Shown here piece by piece: positions 54,111 to 62,341 of a stretch of DNA of 64,000 bases. Position 1 is the first letter of the stretch. Every line of letters begins with the position of its first letter. The notes below the pieces were generated by a model, which searched no databases, was not told the origin of the DNA, and saw nothing but the letters and a program-made list of their open reading frames with translations. The stretch lies in the NCBI GenBank assembly GCA_964431385.1, contig CAYSJM010000002.1, positions 1 through 64,000 on the forward strand, written 5' to 3'. A program made the translations under genes and the position numbers. The stretch comes from UTCHB3 sp964431385 (lineage in GTDB: Bacteria; Bacteroidota; Ignavibacteria; Ignavibacteriales; Ignavibacteriaceae).

Positions 54111-55037
54111 TTGAAAAGATTTCTCTTTTCAATTTTAATATTGGCTACAGTATCAATTAATGCTCAAAACACCTTCGAGTTTCTCAGGGTTGATGTGAGT
54201 CCCAGAGCAGCAGCTCTTGGTGGAAGTTTTACAGCAGGAACCGATGATGCCAATGTGATTCATTACAATCCCGCAGCTTTAAAGCAACTCAACGGCTCTC
54301 CTTTTTCGGCAAATTTTGTGAAACATCTGCTCGATATTAATTTTTTTGGTGTCGCTTATTCAAAAGATTTTGAAGGAATAGGCAGATTTGGTGCCGCAGT
54401 TCGTTATGCAAACTATGGTACTTTTACTGAAGCTGATGAGTTTGGGAACAAAACGGGTACCTACGGCGTAAACGAATTGGCTTTTACAGCTGGCTATGCA
54501 AATGTTCTTGCTGATAATTTTTACTACGGTGCAAACATTAAATTGATTCACTCTTCGATTGCATCTTACAGCTCGTCAGGAATTGCGTTTGATATCGGAC
54601 TACAATATTATATTCCGTCTCAGTTGATTAACATCGGTTTCACGATGACCAATATCGGCGGACAGCTTTCGTCTTATACCGGGGCGAACGAAAAGCTACC
54701 GTTTGATGTAAGTGTCGGTGTCTCTAAGAAACTTGAACATCTGCCTGTAAAACTTTTCCTTGACTTCCATCGTCTTAATGAAGATACTAATGAGTTTATT
54801 AAAAGATTGGAATATTTTAGTTTTGGAACAGAATTTTATCTTAGTAAAGCTCTGACTTTAAGATTAGGATACGACAATAAAAAAAGAAAAGATTTAAAGG
54901 TGGGGGATTTTGCAGGACTCGCCGGATTTAATGCCGGGTTGGGGATTAAAATTGACAAATACATTTTCGACTATGCTTTTTCATCCTACGGAGAAATAGG
55001 GGCACTCCACAGAATTGGAGTAAGCACCGAGTTCTAA
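54111..55037 (+). CDS. porQ: Type IX secretion system protein PorQ
   Basis: 308 aa outer-membrane barrel of the PorV/PorQ family. The signal peptide ends INA, Q at +1. The mature protein starts NTFEFLRVDVSPRAAALGGSFTAG and has ANVIHYNPAALKQL, the hallmark shared with PorV. PorQ belongs with PorU/PorV/PorZ in the attachment complex. Start TTG at 54111, with GGAG at 54101-54104. It is separate from the porU-porV pair, over 20 kb away. Confidence 0.9.
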   Translation: MKRFLFSILILATVSINAQNTFEFLRVDVSPRAAALGGSFTAGTDDANVIHYNPAALKQLNGSPFSANFVKHLLDINFFGVAYSKDFEGIGRFGAAVRYANYGTFTEADEFGNKTGTYGVNELAFTAGYANVLADNFYYGANIKLIHSSIASYSSSGIAFDIGLQYYIPSQLINIGFTMTNIGGQLSSYTGANEKLPFDVSVGVSKKLEHLPVKLFLDFHRLNEDTNEFIKRLEYFSFGTEFYLSKALTLRLGYDNKKRKDLKVGDFAGLAGFNAGLGIKIDKYIFDYAFSSYGEIGALHRIGVSTEF

Positions 55038-55065
55038 GGAACTTATTTTTGTTAAAATTTATTTG

Positions 55066-55073
55066 TATCTTTG
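55066..55073 (+). promoter_or_regulatory. Possible -7 box upstream of panD
   Basis: TATCTTTG matches TAnnTTTG and lies 38 bases before the panD start. The nearest upstream TTG is only 14 bases away, so the -33 element is not in the ideal place. Confidence 0.3.
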
Positions 55074-55111
55074 ATTGTTTTTTATAAATATTCTTGAGGA
55101 AAATGCTCTTA

Positions 55112-55468
55112 ATGTTAAGAGAAATGTGTAAATCTAAAATTCAAAGACCTACTGTTACAGCTTCCGAATTATATTATGAAGGAAGTTTAACTGTTGATCT
55201 TGACTTACTCGATGCTGCTGATATTTTGCCGTATGAAAAAGTACAAGTGGTTAATGTTAACAACGGCAGCCGTCTCGAAACCTACACCATTCCCGGCGAA
55301 CGGGGTTCAGGCATTATTTGTTTGAATGGACCTGCTGCGAGATTGGGTTATGTAGGCGACAAAATTGTTGTGATTTCCTACGCACAAATGGAAAATGACA
55401 CGCTTGAAAATTATAAGCCTAAGGTTATTATCGTTGATGATAATAACAAGATAACGAAGATGTTCTAA
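55112..55468 (+). CDS. panD: Aspartate 1-decarboxylase (pyruvoyl enzyme)
   Basis: About 118 aa, makes beta-alanine for pantothenate and CoA. The start MLREMCKSKIQRPTVT matches the PanD N-terminus. The self-cleavage site is in LYYEGSLTVD, between Gly and Ser, generating the pyruvoyl group. NGPAARLGYVGD and the C-terminal strands are normal. ATG at 55112 is chosen by homology; in-frame starts at 55103 and 55094 add three to six residues. Confidence 0.95.
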   Translation: MLREMCKSKIQRPTVTASELYYEGSLTVDLDLLDAADILPYEKVQVVNVNNGSRLETYTIPGERGSGIICLNGPAARLGYVGDKIVVISYAQMENDTLENYKPKVIIVDDNNKITKMF

Positions 55469-55502
55469 ATGATGTTTATTTGAACGATTCCCGGAGAAAA
55501 TT

Positions 55503-56021
55503 ATGAAAAAAATATTGATGATAGTTCTGCTAATTACTGCGGTTTCTACAGCACAGTTCAAGAAAGATCCTTTTTCAAAGCCTGAAGTCAGAGATGGTAT
55601 ATTCTCGAAAGAATCGACAGGGGGGAACTTCCTTTCCAATATTTTTAATTCTGACAATTTTTCGATGAAGCACTCTTTCGACGCTTCTTTTTCAACTTTT
55701 GGTGAACACGGGATCGCTACAACTGTTTATACCAACAGCATGTTTTATAAGTTTTCAGATAATCTGAATGTAAGGTTGGATGCCTCCCTAGTTTATTCTC
55801 CTTATAATTCACTCGGAAAAACTTTTCAAGATAACATCAACGGCTTATACATCAGCAGAGCTGAGTTGAATTTTAAGCCGTGGGATGATACCGTAATCCG
55901 CATTCAGTATCGAAATATTCCTGCCGGGATGTACAACTCCTATTACGGATATAACAGTCCATTCTCGGGTTACAACAGTCCTTGGGGAAATTCTTATAAT
56001 GATGACTGGTTCGTCCGCTAA
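55503..56021 (+). CDS. Secreted or outer-membrane hypothetical protein
   Basis: 172 aa. The signal peptide ends STA, Q at +1; GGAG upstream of the ATG. The middle contains alternating beta-strand patterns such as LNVRLDASLVYSPYNSLG and AELNFKPWDDTVIRIQYRN. The C-terminal 30 residues are tyrosine/asparagine-rich with a repeated YNSP motif. I do not recognise the family. It precedes the LytR_C protein by 14 bases, so it is likely cotranscribed with the next three genes. Confidence 0.7.
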   Translation: MKKILMIVLLITAVSTAQFKKDPFSKPEVRDGIFSKESTGGNFLSNIFNSDNFSMKHSFDASFSTFGEHGIATTVYTNSMFYKFSDNLNVRLDASLVYSPYNSLGKTFQDNINGLYISRAELNFKPWDDTVIRIQYRNIPAGMYNSYYGYNSPFSGYNSPWGNSYNDDWFVR

Positions 56022-56035
56022 GAGGCATCAATAAA

Positions 56036-56527
56036 TTGTTCTCTAAAAAGGAAGATTCTTCTGAGCAAAAGGATAAAGGTTCAGTAAAGGGACCATTAAA
56101 TGCCCTTCTGAATTTATCGATCCTGATATTGTTAATTCTCCTTGGATATTTTATCTATTCCGGGATTGGAAAAATTTCCGATTCTGCCAAAGATGTGAAA
56201 GCGGGTGACAAGCCGGGCGTTCAACGACTGATACAGGTAAAGATTTATAACGGATGTGGAATAAAAGGGCTTGGCGAAAAGGTGACTGAATACCTTCGCA
56301 AAAACAATTTTGATATCATCGATGCTGAAAATTATTCATCGTTCGATGTGGAAGAGACCCTTGTTATCGATAACAGGGGAAATCGTGAAAATGCCCTTCA
56401 AACCGCCATGGTACTCGGCGTTGACCCCAAAAAAAACCTTTCAGAAAATATAAATGAAGATTATCTCCTCGATGTTATTGTTATCATCGGGAAAGATTAT
56501 AAAAATCTAAAACCATTCAGCAATTAA
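56036..56527 (+). CDS. LytR_C-domain protein with one membrane segment
   Basis: 163 aa. A lysine/serine-rich cytoplasmic head and a single membrane helix (NLSILILLILLGYFIYSG) are followed by a periplasmic LytR C-terminal-type domain: VKIYNGCGIKGLGEKVTEYL and ENYSSFDVEETLVIDNRG. The LytR-CpsA-Psr catalytic domain is absent; this is the stand-alone C-terminal module. Start TTG at 56036 with AGAGG about ten bases upstream. It directly precedes rsfS. Confidence 0.82.
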   Translation: MFSKKEDSSEQKDKGSVKGPLNALLNLSILILLILLGYFIYSGIGKISDSAKDVKAGDKPGVQRLIQVKIYNGCGIKGLGEKVTEYLRKNNFDIIDAENYSSFDVEETLVIDNRGNRENALQTAMVLGVDPKKNLSENINEDYLLDVIVIIGKDYKNLKPFSN

Positions 56528-56530
56528 AAA

Positions 56531-56908
56531 TTGGAAAACATGAACGAACGCGACGAAGAACAAGATCAAATATTAAAAATTATTACAGATTCAATCTTTG
56601 AAAAAAAAGGTGCTGATGTAAAAATTCTTGATCTCAGAAACATAACCACAATCGCCGACTATTTTGTGATTTGTAGCGGAGAATCTGATATGCAGGTGAA
56701 GGCAATAGCTGATAATGTTGACAAAAAATTATCAGAAGAAGGAATAAAAGTTTGGAAAAAAGAAGGTTTTAAAGCCCTTTCATGGGTTCTAATTGATCTT
56801 TCCGACATTGTGATTCATGTTTTTCGTAACGAATCACGACAATTTTACAATCTTGAAAGACTCTGGGGTGATGCACCCATCGAAGAAGTCAAAGATCCTG
56901 TCTCCTAA
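56531..56908 (+). CDS. rsfS: Ribosomal silencing factor RsfS
   Basis: 125 aa. Contains KKGADVKILDLRNITTIADYF, ICSGESDMQVKAIADNV and LIDLSDIVIHVFRNESRQFYNLERLWGDA, the full RsfS/Iojap pattern. It binds ribosomal protein uL14 and blocks subunit joining under starvation. The start is TTG at 56531 or ATG at 56540. Confidence 0.95.
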   Translation: MENMNERDEEQDQILKIITDSIFEKKGADVKILDLRNITTIADYFVICSGESDMQVKAIADNVDKKLSEEGIKVWKKEGFKALSWVLIDLSDIVIHVFRNESRQFYNLERLWGDAPIEEVKDPVS

Positions 56909-56941
56909 ATCGATCCTTATAATTACCCAATGGAGTAAAAT

Positions 56942-58570
56942 TTGAAGAAGTATTTGTCGGGCTTGTTTGCCGGACTTAAGAATAGTTTTGACCTCACTGA
57001 AGAAATCGAACCGGGATTTGACATCCCAAAGAATGAAACTCATGGAGATTTTTCAACAAATATTGCCATGTTATTGGCTGGGAAGCTGAAACGAAAACCC
57101 AGAGAACTTGCTCAGGAGTTAATCTATTCACTAAACTACGACAGATCAATTATCTCCAAAGTTGAGGTTGCCGGACCCGGTTTCATCAATTTTTTCTTCA
57201 CACCCGACTATATCTCCAATTCAGTAAAAAAAATACTTGAAGAAGGAAAGCAGTTTGGTAGAACTGAAGTAAATAAAGGTAAAAAAGCCAACATAGAGTT
57301 TGTATCAGCTAATCCAACCGGACCATTAACCGTTGGGCATGGCAGAAATGCAGTTAGTGGCGATACAATGGCTAACTTGCTTGAGGCGACAGGTTATGAA
57401 GTTGAGCGGGAATACTATTTTAACAACGCCGGCAGACAGATGCGGGTACTTGGTAATTCGGTAAGACTCCGTTATTTGGAATTGACAGGTGTAACTGAAG
57501 AATTCCCTGAGGATCACTATCAGGGTGAATACATTTCTGAAATTGCCAAATCACTCTACGATAAACATGGTGACGGCTTAAAAGATGAAGGACCCGAAGG
57601 TATTTTTAAGGATGAAGCTGAACGGGTAATTTTTGAAGACATCAAAAAAACTCTCGGCAGGCTTGGAATAAATCATAAAATATTCTTCAACGAAAATTCT
57701 CTTTATGAAGAGGGGAAAATAGACGGGCTCCTGAATACCTTTAAGGAAAGAGGTCTCAGTTATGAAAAAGATGGGGCAGTCTGGCTTAAATTGGCAGAAC
57801 TTGGCAATGAGAAGGATAAAGTAATTGTTAAAAACACAGGAGAACCTACTTACAGACTCCCTGATATCGCTTATCATGCCACTAAGTTTGATCGTGGCTA
57901 TGATTTTATTGTAGATCTTTTTGGTTCCGATCATACGGCTACATATCCTGATGTTCTTGCCGCGCTCACCGAGCTCGGGTACGATGTTGAGAAAGTAAAA
58001 GTGATGATCCATCAGTTTGTGACTATCATTAAAGATGGTAAGGCTGTGAAAATGTCAACCCGAAAAGCCAATTATATCACTCTCGACGAGTTAATAGATT
58101 GGGTGGGTTCAGATGTGGTGCGTTACTTCTTTAATATGCGGGCCATCTCCACACATTTAAATTTTGACTTAAACCTCGCAGTAAAACACTCAGAGGAGAA
58201 TCCTGTATTTTACTTGCAGTATGCACATGCAAGAATCTGTTCCATTCTTCGTATGACTGATCAGGAGGGATTAAAATCTTGCACTGACAACCTTGAACTG
58301 CTTGTGACTGAAGAAGAGCAACGATTGATCAAAAAACTACTCTCATATCCTGATGTTGTTGAGGGTGCCGCAAAGGTACTCGATGCGGTAATATTGTGTG
58401 CATATCTCGAGGAACTTGCATCAGCTTTTCATAAATTTTACACCGTATGTAGAATTATCGGAAGTGAAACGAAACTTGCAGAAGCAAGATTAGCTCTTGT
58501 TTATGCAGTAAAGACTGTTTTTTTGAACGGGTTGAGCATCCTGGGTGTCACAGCTCCTGAAAAGATGTAA
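56942..58570 (+). CDS. argS: Arginyl-tRNA synthetase
   Basis: 542 aa class I synthetase. The HIGH-like motif is in SANPTGPLTVGHGRNAVSGD. The KMSKS region reads AVKMSTRKANYITLDEL, and the DALR anticodon-binding domain forms the C-terminus. The TTG start at 56942 has GGAG upstream. The stop is immediately adjacent to the stop of the convergent ComF-like gene. Confidence 0.97.
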   Translation: MKKYLSGLFAGLKNSFDLTEEIEPGFDIPKNETHGDFSTNIAMLLAGKLKRKPRELAQELIYSLNYDRSIISKVEVAGPGFINFFFTPDYISNSVKKILEEGKQFGRTEVNKGKKANIEFVSANPTGPLTVGHGRNAVSGDTMANLLEATGYEVEREYYFNNAGRQMRVLGNSVRLRYLELTGVTEEFPEDHYQGEYISEIAKSLYDKHGDGLKDEGPEGIFKDEAERVIFEDIKKTLGRLGINHKIFFNENSLYEEGKIDGLLNTFKERGLSYEKDGAVWLKLAELGNEKDKVIVKNTGEPTYRLPDIAYHATKFDRGYDFIVDLFGSDHTATYPDVLAALTELGYDVEKVKVMIHQFVTIIKDGKAVKMSTRKANYITLDELIDWVGSDVVRYFFNMRAISTHLNFDLNLAVKHSEENPVFYLQYAHARICSILRMTDQEGLKSCTDNLELLVTEEEQRLIKKLLSYPDVVEGAAKVLDAVILCAYLEELASAFHKFYTVCRIIGSETKLAEARLALVYAVKTVFLNGLSILGVTAPEKM

Positions 58571-59254
58571 TCAGGCTGTCAGAATTGAAGCTACGAAGAT
58601 GTTTGCCGGTGCAGCCTCTTTAAGGGCTTTAGCGGCCTCTCTGACGGTAGAACCGGTAGTGATAACATCATCAACCAAAAGAAGTTTTTTACCCGTGAAT
58701 TTTAATGGATTTTGAAGCTTAAAAGCTCCGATTATATTATGCCCCCTCTCAAATCTTGATCCTGTGGATACCTGTGTTTCTGTATATCTGATCCGTTTTA
58801 AGTCTTTAGCATTCATCGGCACTCCCAGCACTTTCGACATCCCTTTTGAAATTTCCTCTGACTGATTGTAACCGCGATTAATCAATCTCAACCTGTGAAG
58901 TGGAACAGGGATGATGAAATCGAGAGCTAAATCAGAAAAAACCTCCATAAAATGTTCTGCGAGTACTCGTCCCAAAAACTTTCCCGCGTGCAGGTTATTG
59001 TGATATTTTAATGAATGAACAATAGTGCGTAGCGGTGATTCGTGTGAAAAACTTGCCAAAGAGACGAGTCCGGAAATGATTTCATGGTGAAATTTTTCTT
59101 CACAGAATAACTCCAGAATACCCGGGTCGAGTCTCAAATCAAAGTTGAGGCAAATATTACACAGAAATTCTTCGTTGGGTGGAAGCAGGGAATTGCAATG
59201 CAGACAAAATCGGGGGACAGCAATATCAAGGAGTTGAGTGATTACTCCCGACAT
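58571..59254 (-). CDS. ComF-family phosphoribosyltransferase-like protein
   Basis: 227 aa. A CxxC pair at the N-terminus (FCLHCNSLL and LCNICLN) forms the zinc finger of ComF proteins. IPVPLHRLRLINRGYNQSEEI and the PRPP-binding LLVDDVITTGSTVREA complete the family pattern. ComF acts in DNA uptake or DNA metabolism in some bacteria; the role here is not certain. It ends abutting argS and starts two bases after the VWA-protein stop. Confidence 0.88.
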   Translation of the reverse strand: MSGVITQLLDIAVPRFCLHCNSLLPPNEEFLCNICLNFDLRLDPGILELFCEEKFHHEIISGLVSLASFSHESPLRTIVHSLKYHNNLHAGKFLGRVLAEHFMEVFSDLALDFIIPVPLHRLRLINRGYNQSEEISKGMSKVLGVPMNAKDLKRIRYTETQVSTGSRFERGHNIIGAFKLQNPLKFTGKKLLLVDDVITTGSTVREAAKALKEAAPANIFVASILTA

Positions 59255-59255
59255 T

Positions 59256-61397
59256 TCACATCATACCTTCCCGTTTCCGTAAAAACCATTCCAATGAGAA
59301 GAGGGAAACTAGCAAAACGAGTAACCAGGGGTTGTTCCAGAGATTGTGAGTTTGTGTCTCCTTTACCGAAGTTGCGGATTCCTTGTTCTTCCGTTCGAGT
59401 TCATCAAACAGTTTAAGGTAATTTGGGTAAGTGTAGAAAGTACCATCAGTTAACGATGATAAATCGCGTAAAAATCCGGGATTTGAGTAAGGGTCAACAA
59501 GCTCAATATTTACATCACCAACATTAAATGTTCCTTGGTCGCTCCCAAATTGCGTACCCGCCAAAACCCCCGTTCCAGCAAAAGTGTAATCTCCTGCTGT
59601 CTCCGGTTTAAATATCCCTTGATAAATCCCAAATCCCACGGGAGACAAATTAAATTCTGATTTACCTTTTGAGGAATTTAATGCAACCTTTACATCTGCA
59701 TCAGAGAGTGGATCGAATGACTCGGTATATGCCTCGGCAATAAACTCCACTTGTTCATTCCGTGAATAAAACTTCTTATTTGTTCTGACACTAAATCTTT
59801 TTTTATCCTTGGCAGCCCCAAGCCACTTTGCAGAACTGAAAAGAAAATCATCAAAAAGTTTTTCCTTTTTTGCTTTTAATTTCCACTTCCAGACATCTCC
59901 TGCAATTATCGCAATAGACCGCTTAAATCCAAAATTTCGGCTGACGATCAGTGGATTTGGTAGTAGTTTGTTGTTCAATTTAACATAAGCCAAAACCTGA
60001 CTTTCGGGTCTTGCATCAACCCGTAAATTTGGAATCAAGACAGGTGGAAGTGCATCCCAATCCTTTAACGCGGCAGGATCCGAAGTGTAAAACAGCGGAT
60101 TTCTCTCGACTCCCTGAGCGATGCCGGGTTGGGCTTCAAAATCAACACCAATTCCAGGACTTATGGTTACTGGTAGCCATGGTTCAAGTTTTTTTAAAAG
60201 TGATGGCTCAGAATACTGATTAATCAGAATGAAAAAGGGGACATTTTTGTTCGAAATCAAATCGATTACTTTTTCAGATACCGCCCCCGGAATCGTTTTT
60301 GAAGGGTAATTTAAGAGAAAAAGTACACCTGTACTGTCAAAAACCGAGTTGTTAATATCTTTTTCCAATGGTTTGTCTGAGGCATCAAATGTCATCGATC
60401 TGACTGTTAAATTTGAGTCGCCTGAAAGTGCATTTTTTATAAATGTAACATCGGGGGTCGGTGCCCCTGAAAGGACTAGCACTTTTTTCCTGTTATCGAT
60501 CACATTTACGAAAAAGGGGAAGATGTTGTTTTGTTTATTCACTTCACCCGGAAAATTTTGAGCTGTTACTGCGAGTTTTTTTATTCCGGTAGATTTTGGG
60601 GTGTAAGTAAAACTTACGGAAGTTGAGCCACTTTTATCCAACGAAATTACCTGAGAATCAAGAATTTGACCATCCTCGGTAAGACTTATTTTTATTTCGG
60701 TATCCGGAAATCCTGCTACCTGAATTGTAGCTGTGACTGGCGAACGACTCCCCTTAAATATGTAATCGTTGAATACCACATTCTCTACCACGATATCTTT
60801 TTTTGCTGATGAATCACCAAGCATCACAGAAAAAACAGGTATTCCTAACTTCTCCGCTGAGAATAGGGGATTTGTTCCGTCTGTCATTACTCCATCAGAT
60901 ATGATCGAAATTGTGGCATTTTTCAGCTTTTTTTCTTTGGCGAACGCAAATATATTCTCAAAGTTGGTTACTTCACCGTCAAATTTTAACTTTTGATTTG
61001 GACTGTTGGCAGAGATTGAATCAACAGATTTTGCGAAGGAGAAAACTTTTGAGTTCTTTCCAAGTGGAGATGCTGCCAGATCGGAGAGGAATTGTGTGAC
61101 AGTTTCTTCTCTTTTAGTACCATCTTTGAATGAAATCGATTCGGAACGATCAACAAAAAAGTAATGGACAGGGGTCTCGATTGAAGTGAAAGCAAGATTT
61201 AACACCGGACTGAAGAGCAACAAAGCGATTACGAGCAAGATTGATCCTCTTAGTGCGAAAAGGAAATATCTTTTGGGTAAAGATACCACAGGTACGGTTA
61301 TTCTGTAAAAATACCAGGCTAATAATGCCAATAGAATAGCTGCAATGGTATAAAACCACCAGGAACCCGAGATAAGAAGAGAAATTTGTTCCGGCAA
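59256..61397 (-). CDS. Membrane protein with VWA domain and intact MIDAS
   Basis: 713 aa. Two N-terminal membrane helices, then a VWA-like domain with the metal-ion-dependent adhesion motif DRSES (D83, S85, S87), a threonine in VTNFENIF and the aspartate in IISDGVMTDG. An Ig-like/CARDB beta region, a glutamine-amidotransferase-like segment (KVLVLSGAPTPDVTF) and a C-terminal helix (LLVLLVSLFSLEWFL) follow. The layout resembles BatA/BatB-type aerotolerance proteins but is longer. Function unknown. It sits between surE and the ComF-like gene, two to three bases from each. Confidence 0.78.
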   Translation of the reverse strand: MPEQISLLISGSWWFYTIAAILLALLAWYFYRITVPVVSLPKRYFLFALRGSILLVIALLLFSPVLNLAFTSIETPVHYFFVDRSESISFKDGTKREETVTQFLSDLAASPLGKNSKVFSFAKSVDSISANSPNQKLKFDGEVTNFENIFAFAKEKKLKNATISIISDGVMTDGTNPLFSAEKLGIPVFSVMLGDSSAKKDIVVENVVFNDYIFKGSRSPVTATIQVAGFPDTEIKISLTEDGQILDSQVISLDKSGSTSVSFTYTPKSTGIKKLAVTAQNFPGEVNKQNNIFPFFVNVIDNRKKVLVLSGAPTPDVTFIKNALSGDSNLTVRSMTFDASDKPLEKDINNSVFDSTGVLFLLNYPSKTIPGAVSEKVIDLISNKNVPFFILINQYSEPSLLKKLEPWLPVTISPGIGVDFEAQPGIAQGVERNPLFYTSDPAALKDWDALPPVLIPNLRVDARPESQVLAYVKLNNKLLPNPLIVSRNFGFKRSIAIIAGDVWKWKLKAKKEKLFDDFLFSSAKWLGAAKDKKRFSVRTNKKFYSRNEQVEFIAEAYTESFDPLSDADVKVALNSSKGKSEFNLSPVGFGIYQGIFKPETAGDYTFAGTGVLAGTQFGSDQGTFNVGDVNIELVDPYSNPGFLRDLSSLTDGTFYTYPNYLKLFDELERKNKESATSVKETQTHNLWNNPWLLVLLVSLFSLEWFLRKREGMM

Positions 61398-61399
61398 AA

Positions 61400-62182
61400 T
61401 CAGTTCTCTTCAAATCCAGTTACGGCTTCAAAATCCCAACCTCTAATTGCATTCAGTTCATCGTGATCTGTAGAGTCAAGTTTTATAGGTGTAATAGAGA
61501 TGTATCCGTTTTCAATGGCATTTTGATCTATAGTAAGATCGGTGCCATCCAGATTAATAAAGTCACCCTTAAGTTGGTGATATTCTCTACCGATCACATC
61601 AAAAACCGTATCATAAGTATCAGCAAATCTTGAAACGCCTTGTCTTGTGATAAGAGTTCCTTTAATCTCTCCTCTGGTAAGATTGGGGAAGTTCACATTC
61701 AGAAGTTTCCCTTTCTCAAATCCGTGTTGAAGAGCTTTAACTGTAATTTTAGCCGCCGCTTCTGCTGCCCAGTCAATATTTTCGGAAGTTCTGCCGTTAA
61801 TTGAGAATGCAATTCCCGGAATATCCATCATGGAAGCCTCTCTTGCGGCAGACACCGTACCTGAATAGACGATGTTGGTTGCAGTGTTTGAGCCATGATT
61901 TATACCGGAGACCACCACATCAGGAATAAAATTAAGAACCTTTGTAATTCCAATTTTTACACAATCTGCAGGTGTTCCATTTATTGCATACCCGAAAAAT
62001 TTACCGTCAATAAAATGTTTAACCACCTTAAGTGGTCTTTTCATCGTTATCGAATGCCCAGCAGCACTCTGCTCAAATATGGGAGCTACGATAAACACTT
62101 CACCAAATTTCTCAAGTTCTCTGCTTAAAGCAATTATCCCGTAGGAGTCAATACCGTCATCGTTGGAAATTAATATCTTCAA
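61400..62182 (-). CDS. surE: 5'/3'-nucleotidase SurE
   Basis: 260 aa. Begins MKILISNDDGIDSYGI, with the metal-binding NDD of SurE. VAPIFEQSAAGHSIT, NGTPADCVKIG and SGINHGSNTATNIVYSGTVSAAREA follow, all SurE signatures. It removes phosphate from nucleoside monophosphates. The start codon is TTG at 62182. It is divergent from lexA with a 159-base intergenic region. Confidence 0.96.
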   Translation of the reverse strand: MKILISNDDGIDSYGIIALSRELEKFGEVFIVAPIFEQSAAGHSITMKRPLKVVKHFIDGKFFGYAINGTPADCVKIGITKVLNFIPDVVVSGINHGSNTATNIVYSGTVSAAREASMMDIPGIAFSINGRTSENIDWAAEAAAKITVKALQHGFEKGKLLNVNFPNLTRGEIKGTLITRQGVSRFADTYDTVFDVIGREYHQLKGDFINLDGTDLTIDQNAIENGYISITPIKLDSTDHDELNAIRGWDFEAVTGFEEN

Positions 62183-62280
62183 TTTTTGCCTAAATTATAA
62201 TAAATCAATCAAAAATATAAGAAGCAAGCCCTTAACTGACAATGTAAAACAATTTTCTTAAAAAAAATTAAAAAAAGTAC

Positions 62281-62311
62281 TTGACAAGTGTACATTTGTA
62301 CACTATATTTG
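62281..62311 (+). promoter_or_regulatory. lexA promoter
   Basis: TTGACA (62281-62286), 17 bases, TATATT (62304-62309). It also fits the Bacteroidota pattern, since TTG and TATATTTG (62304-62311) are separated by 20 bases. The transcript would start near 62318, about 24 bases before the ATG. Confidence 0.75.
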
Positions 62312-62329
62312 TGGTGTACATTTGACTAC
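62288..62329 (+). promoter_or_regulatory. Putative LexA operator, two sites
   Basis: Site 1 (62288-62303) is GTGTAC-ATTT-GTACAC, perfect 6-bp arms lying between the -35 and -10 boxes. Site 2 (62314-62329) is GTGTAC-ATTT-GACTAC, with one intact arm and the same ATTT centre, over the transcript start. Both positions would block RNA polymerase, as expected for LexA autoregulation. The box resembles the cyanobacterial GTAC-type LexA site rather than the E. coli CTGT-N8-ACAG. Confidence 0.75.
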
Positions 62330-62341
62330 TTTAGGTGAACA

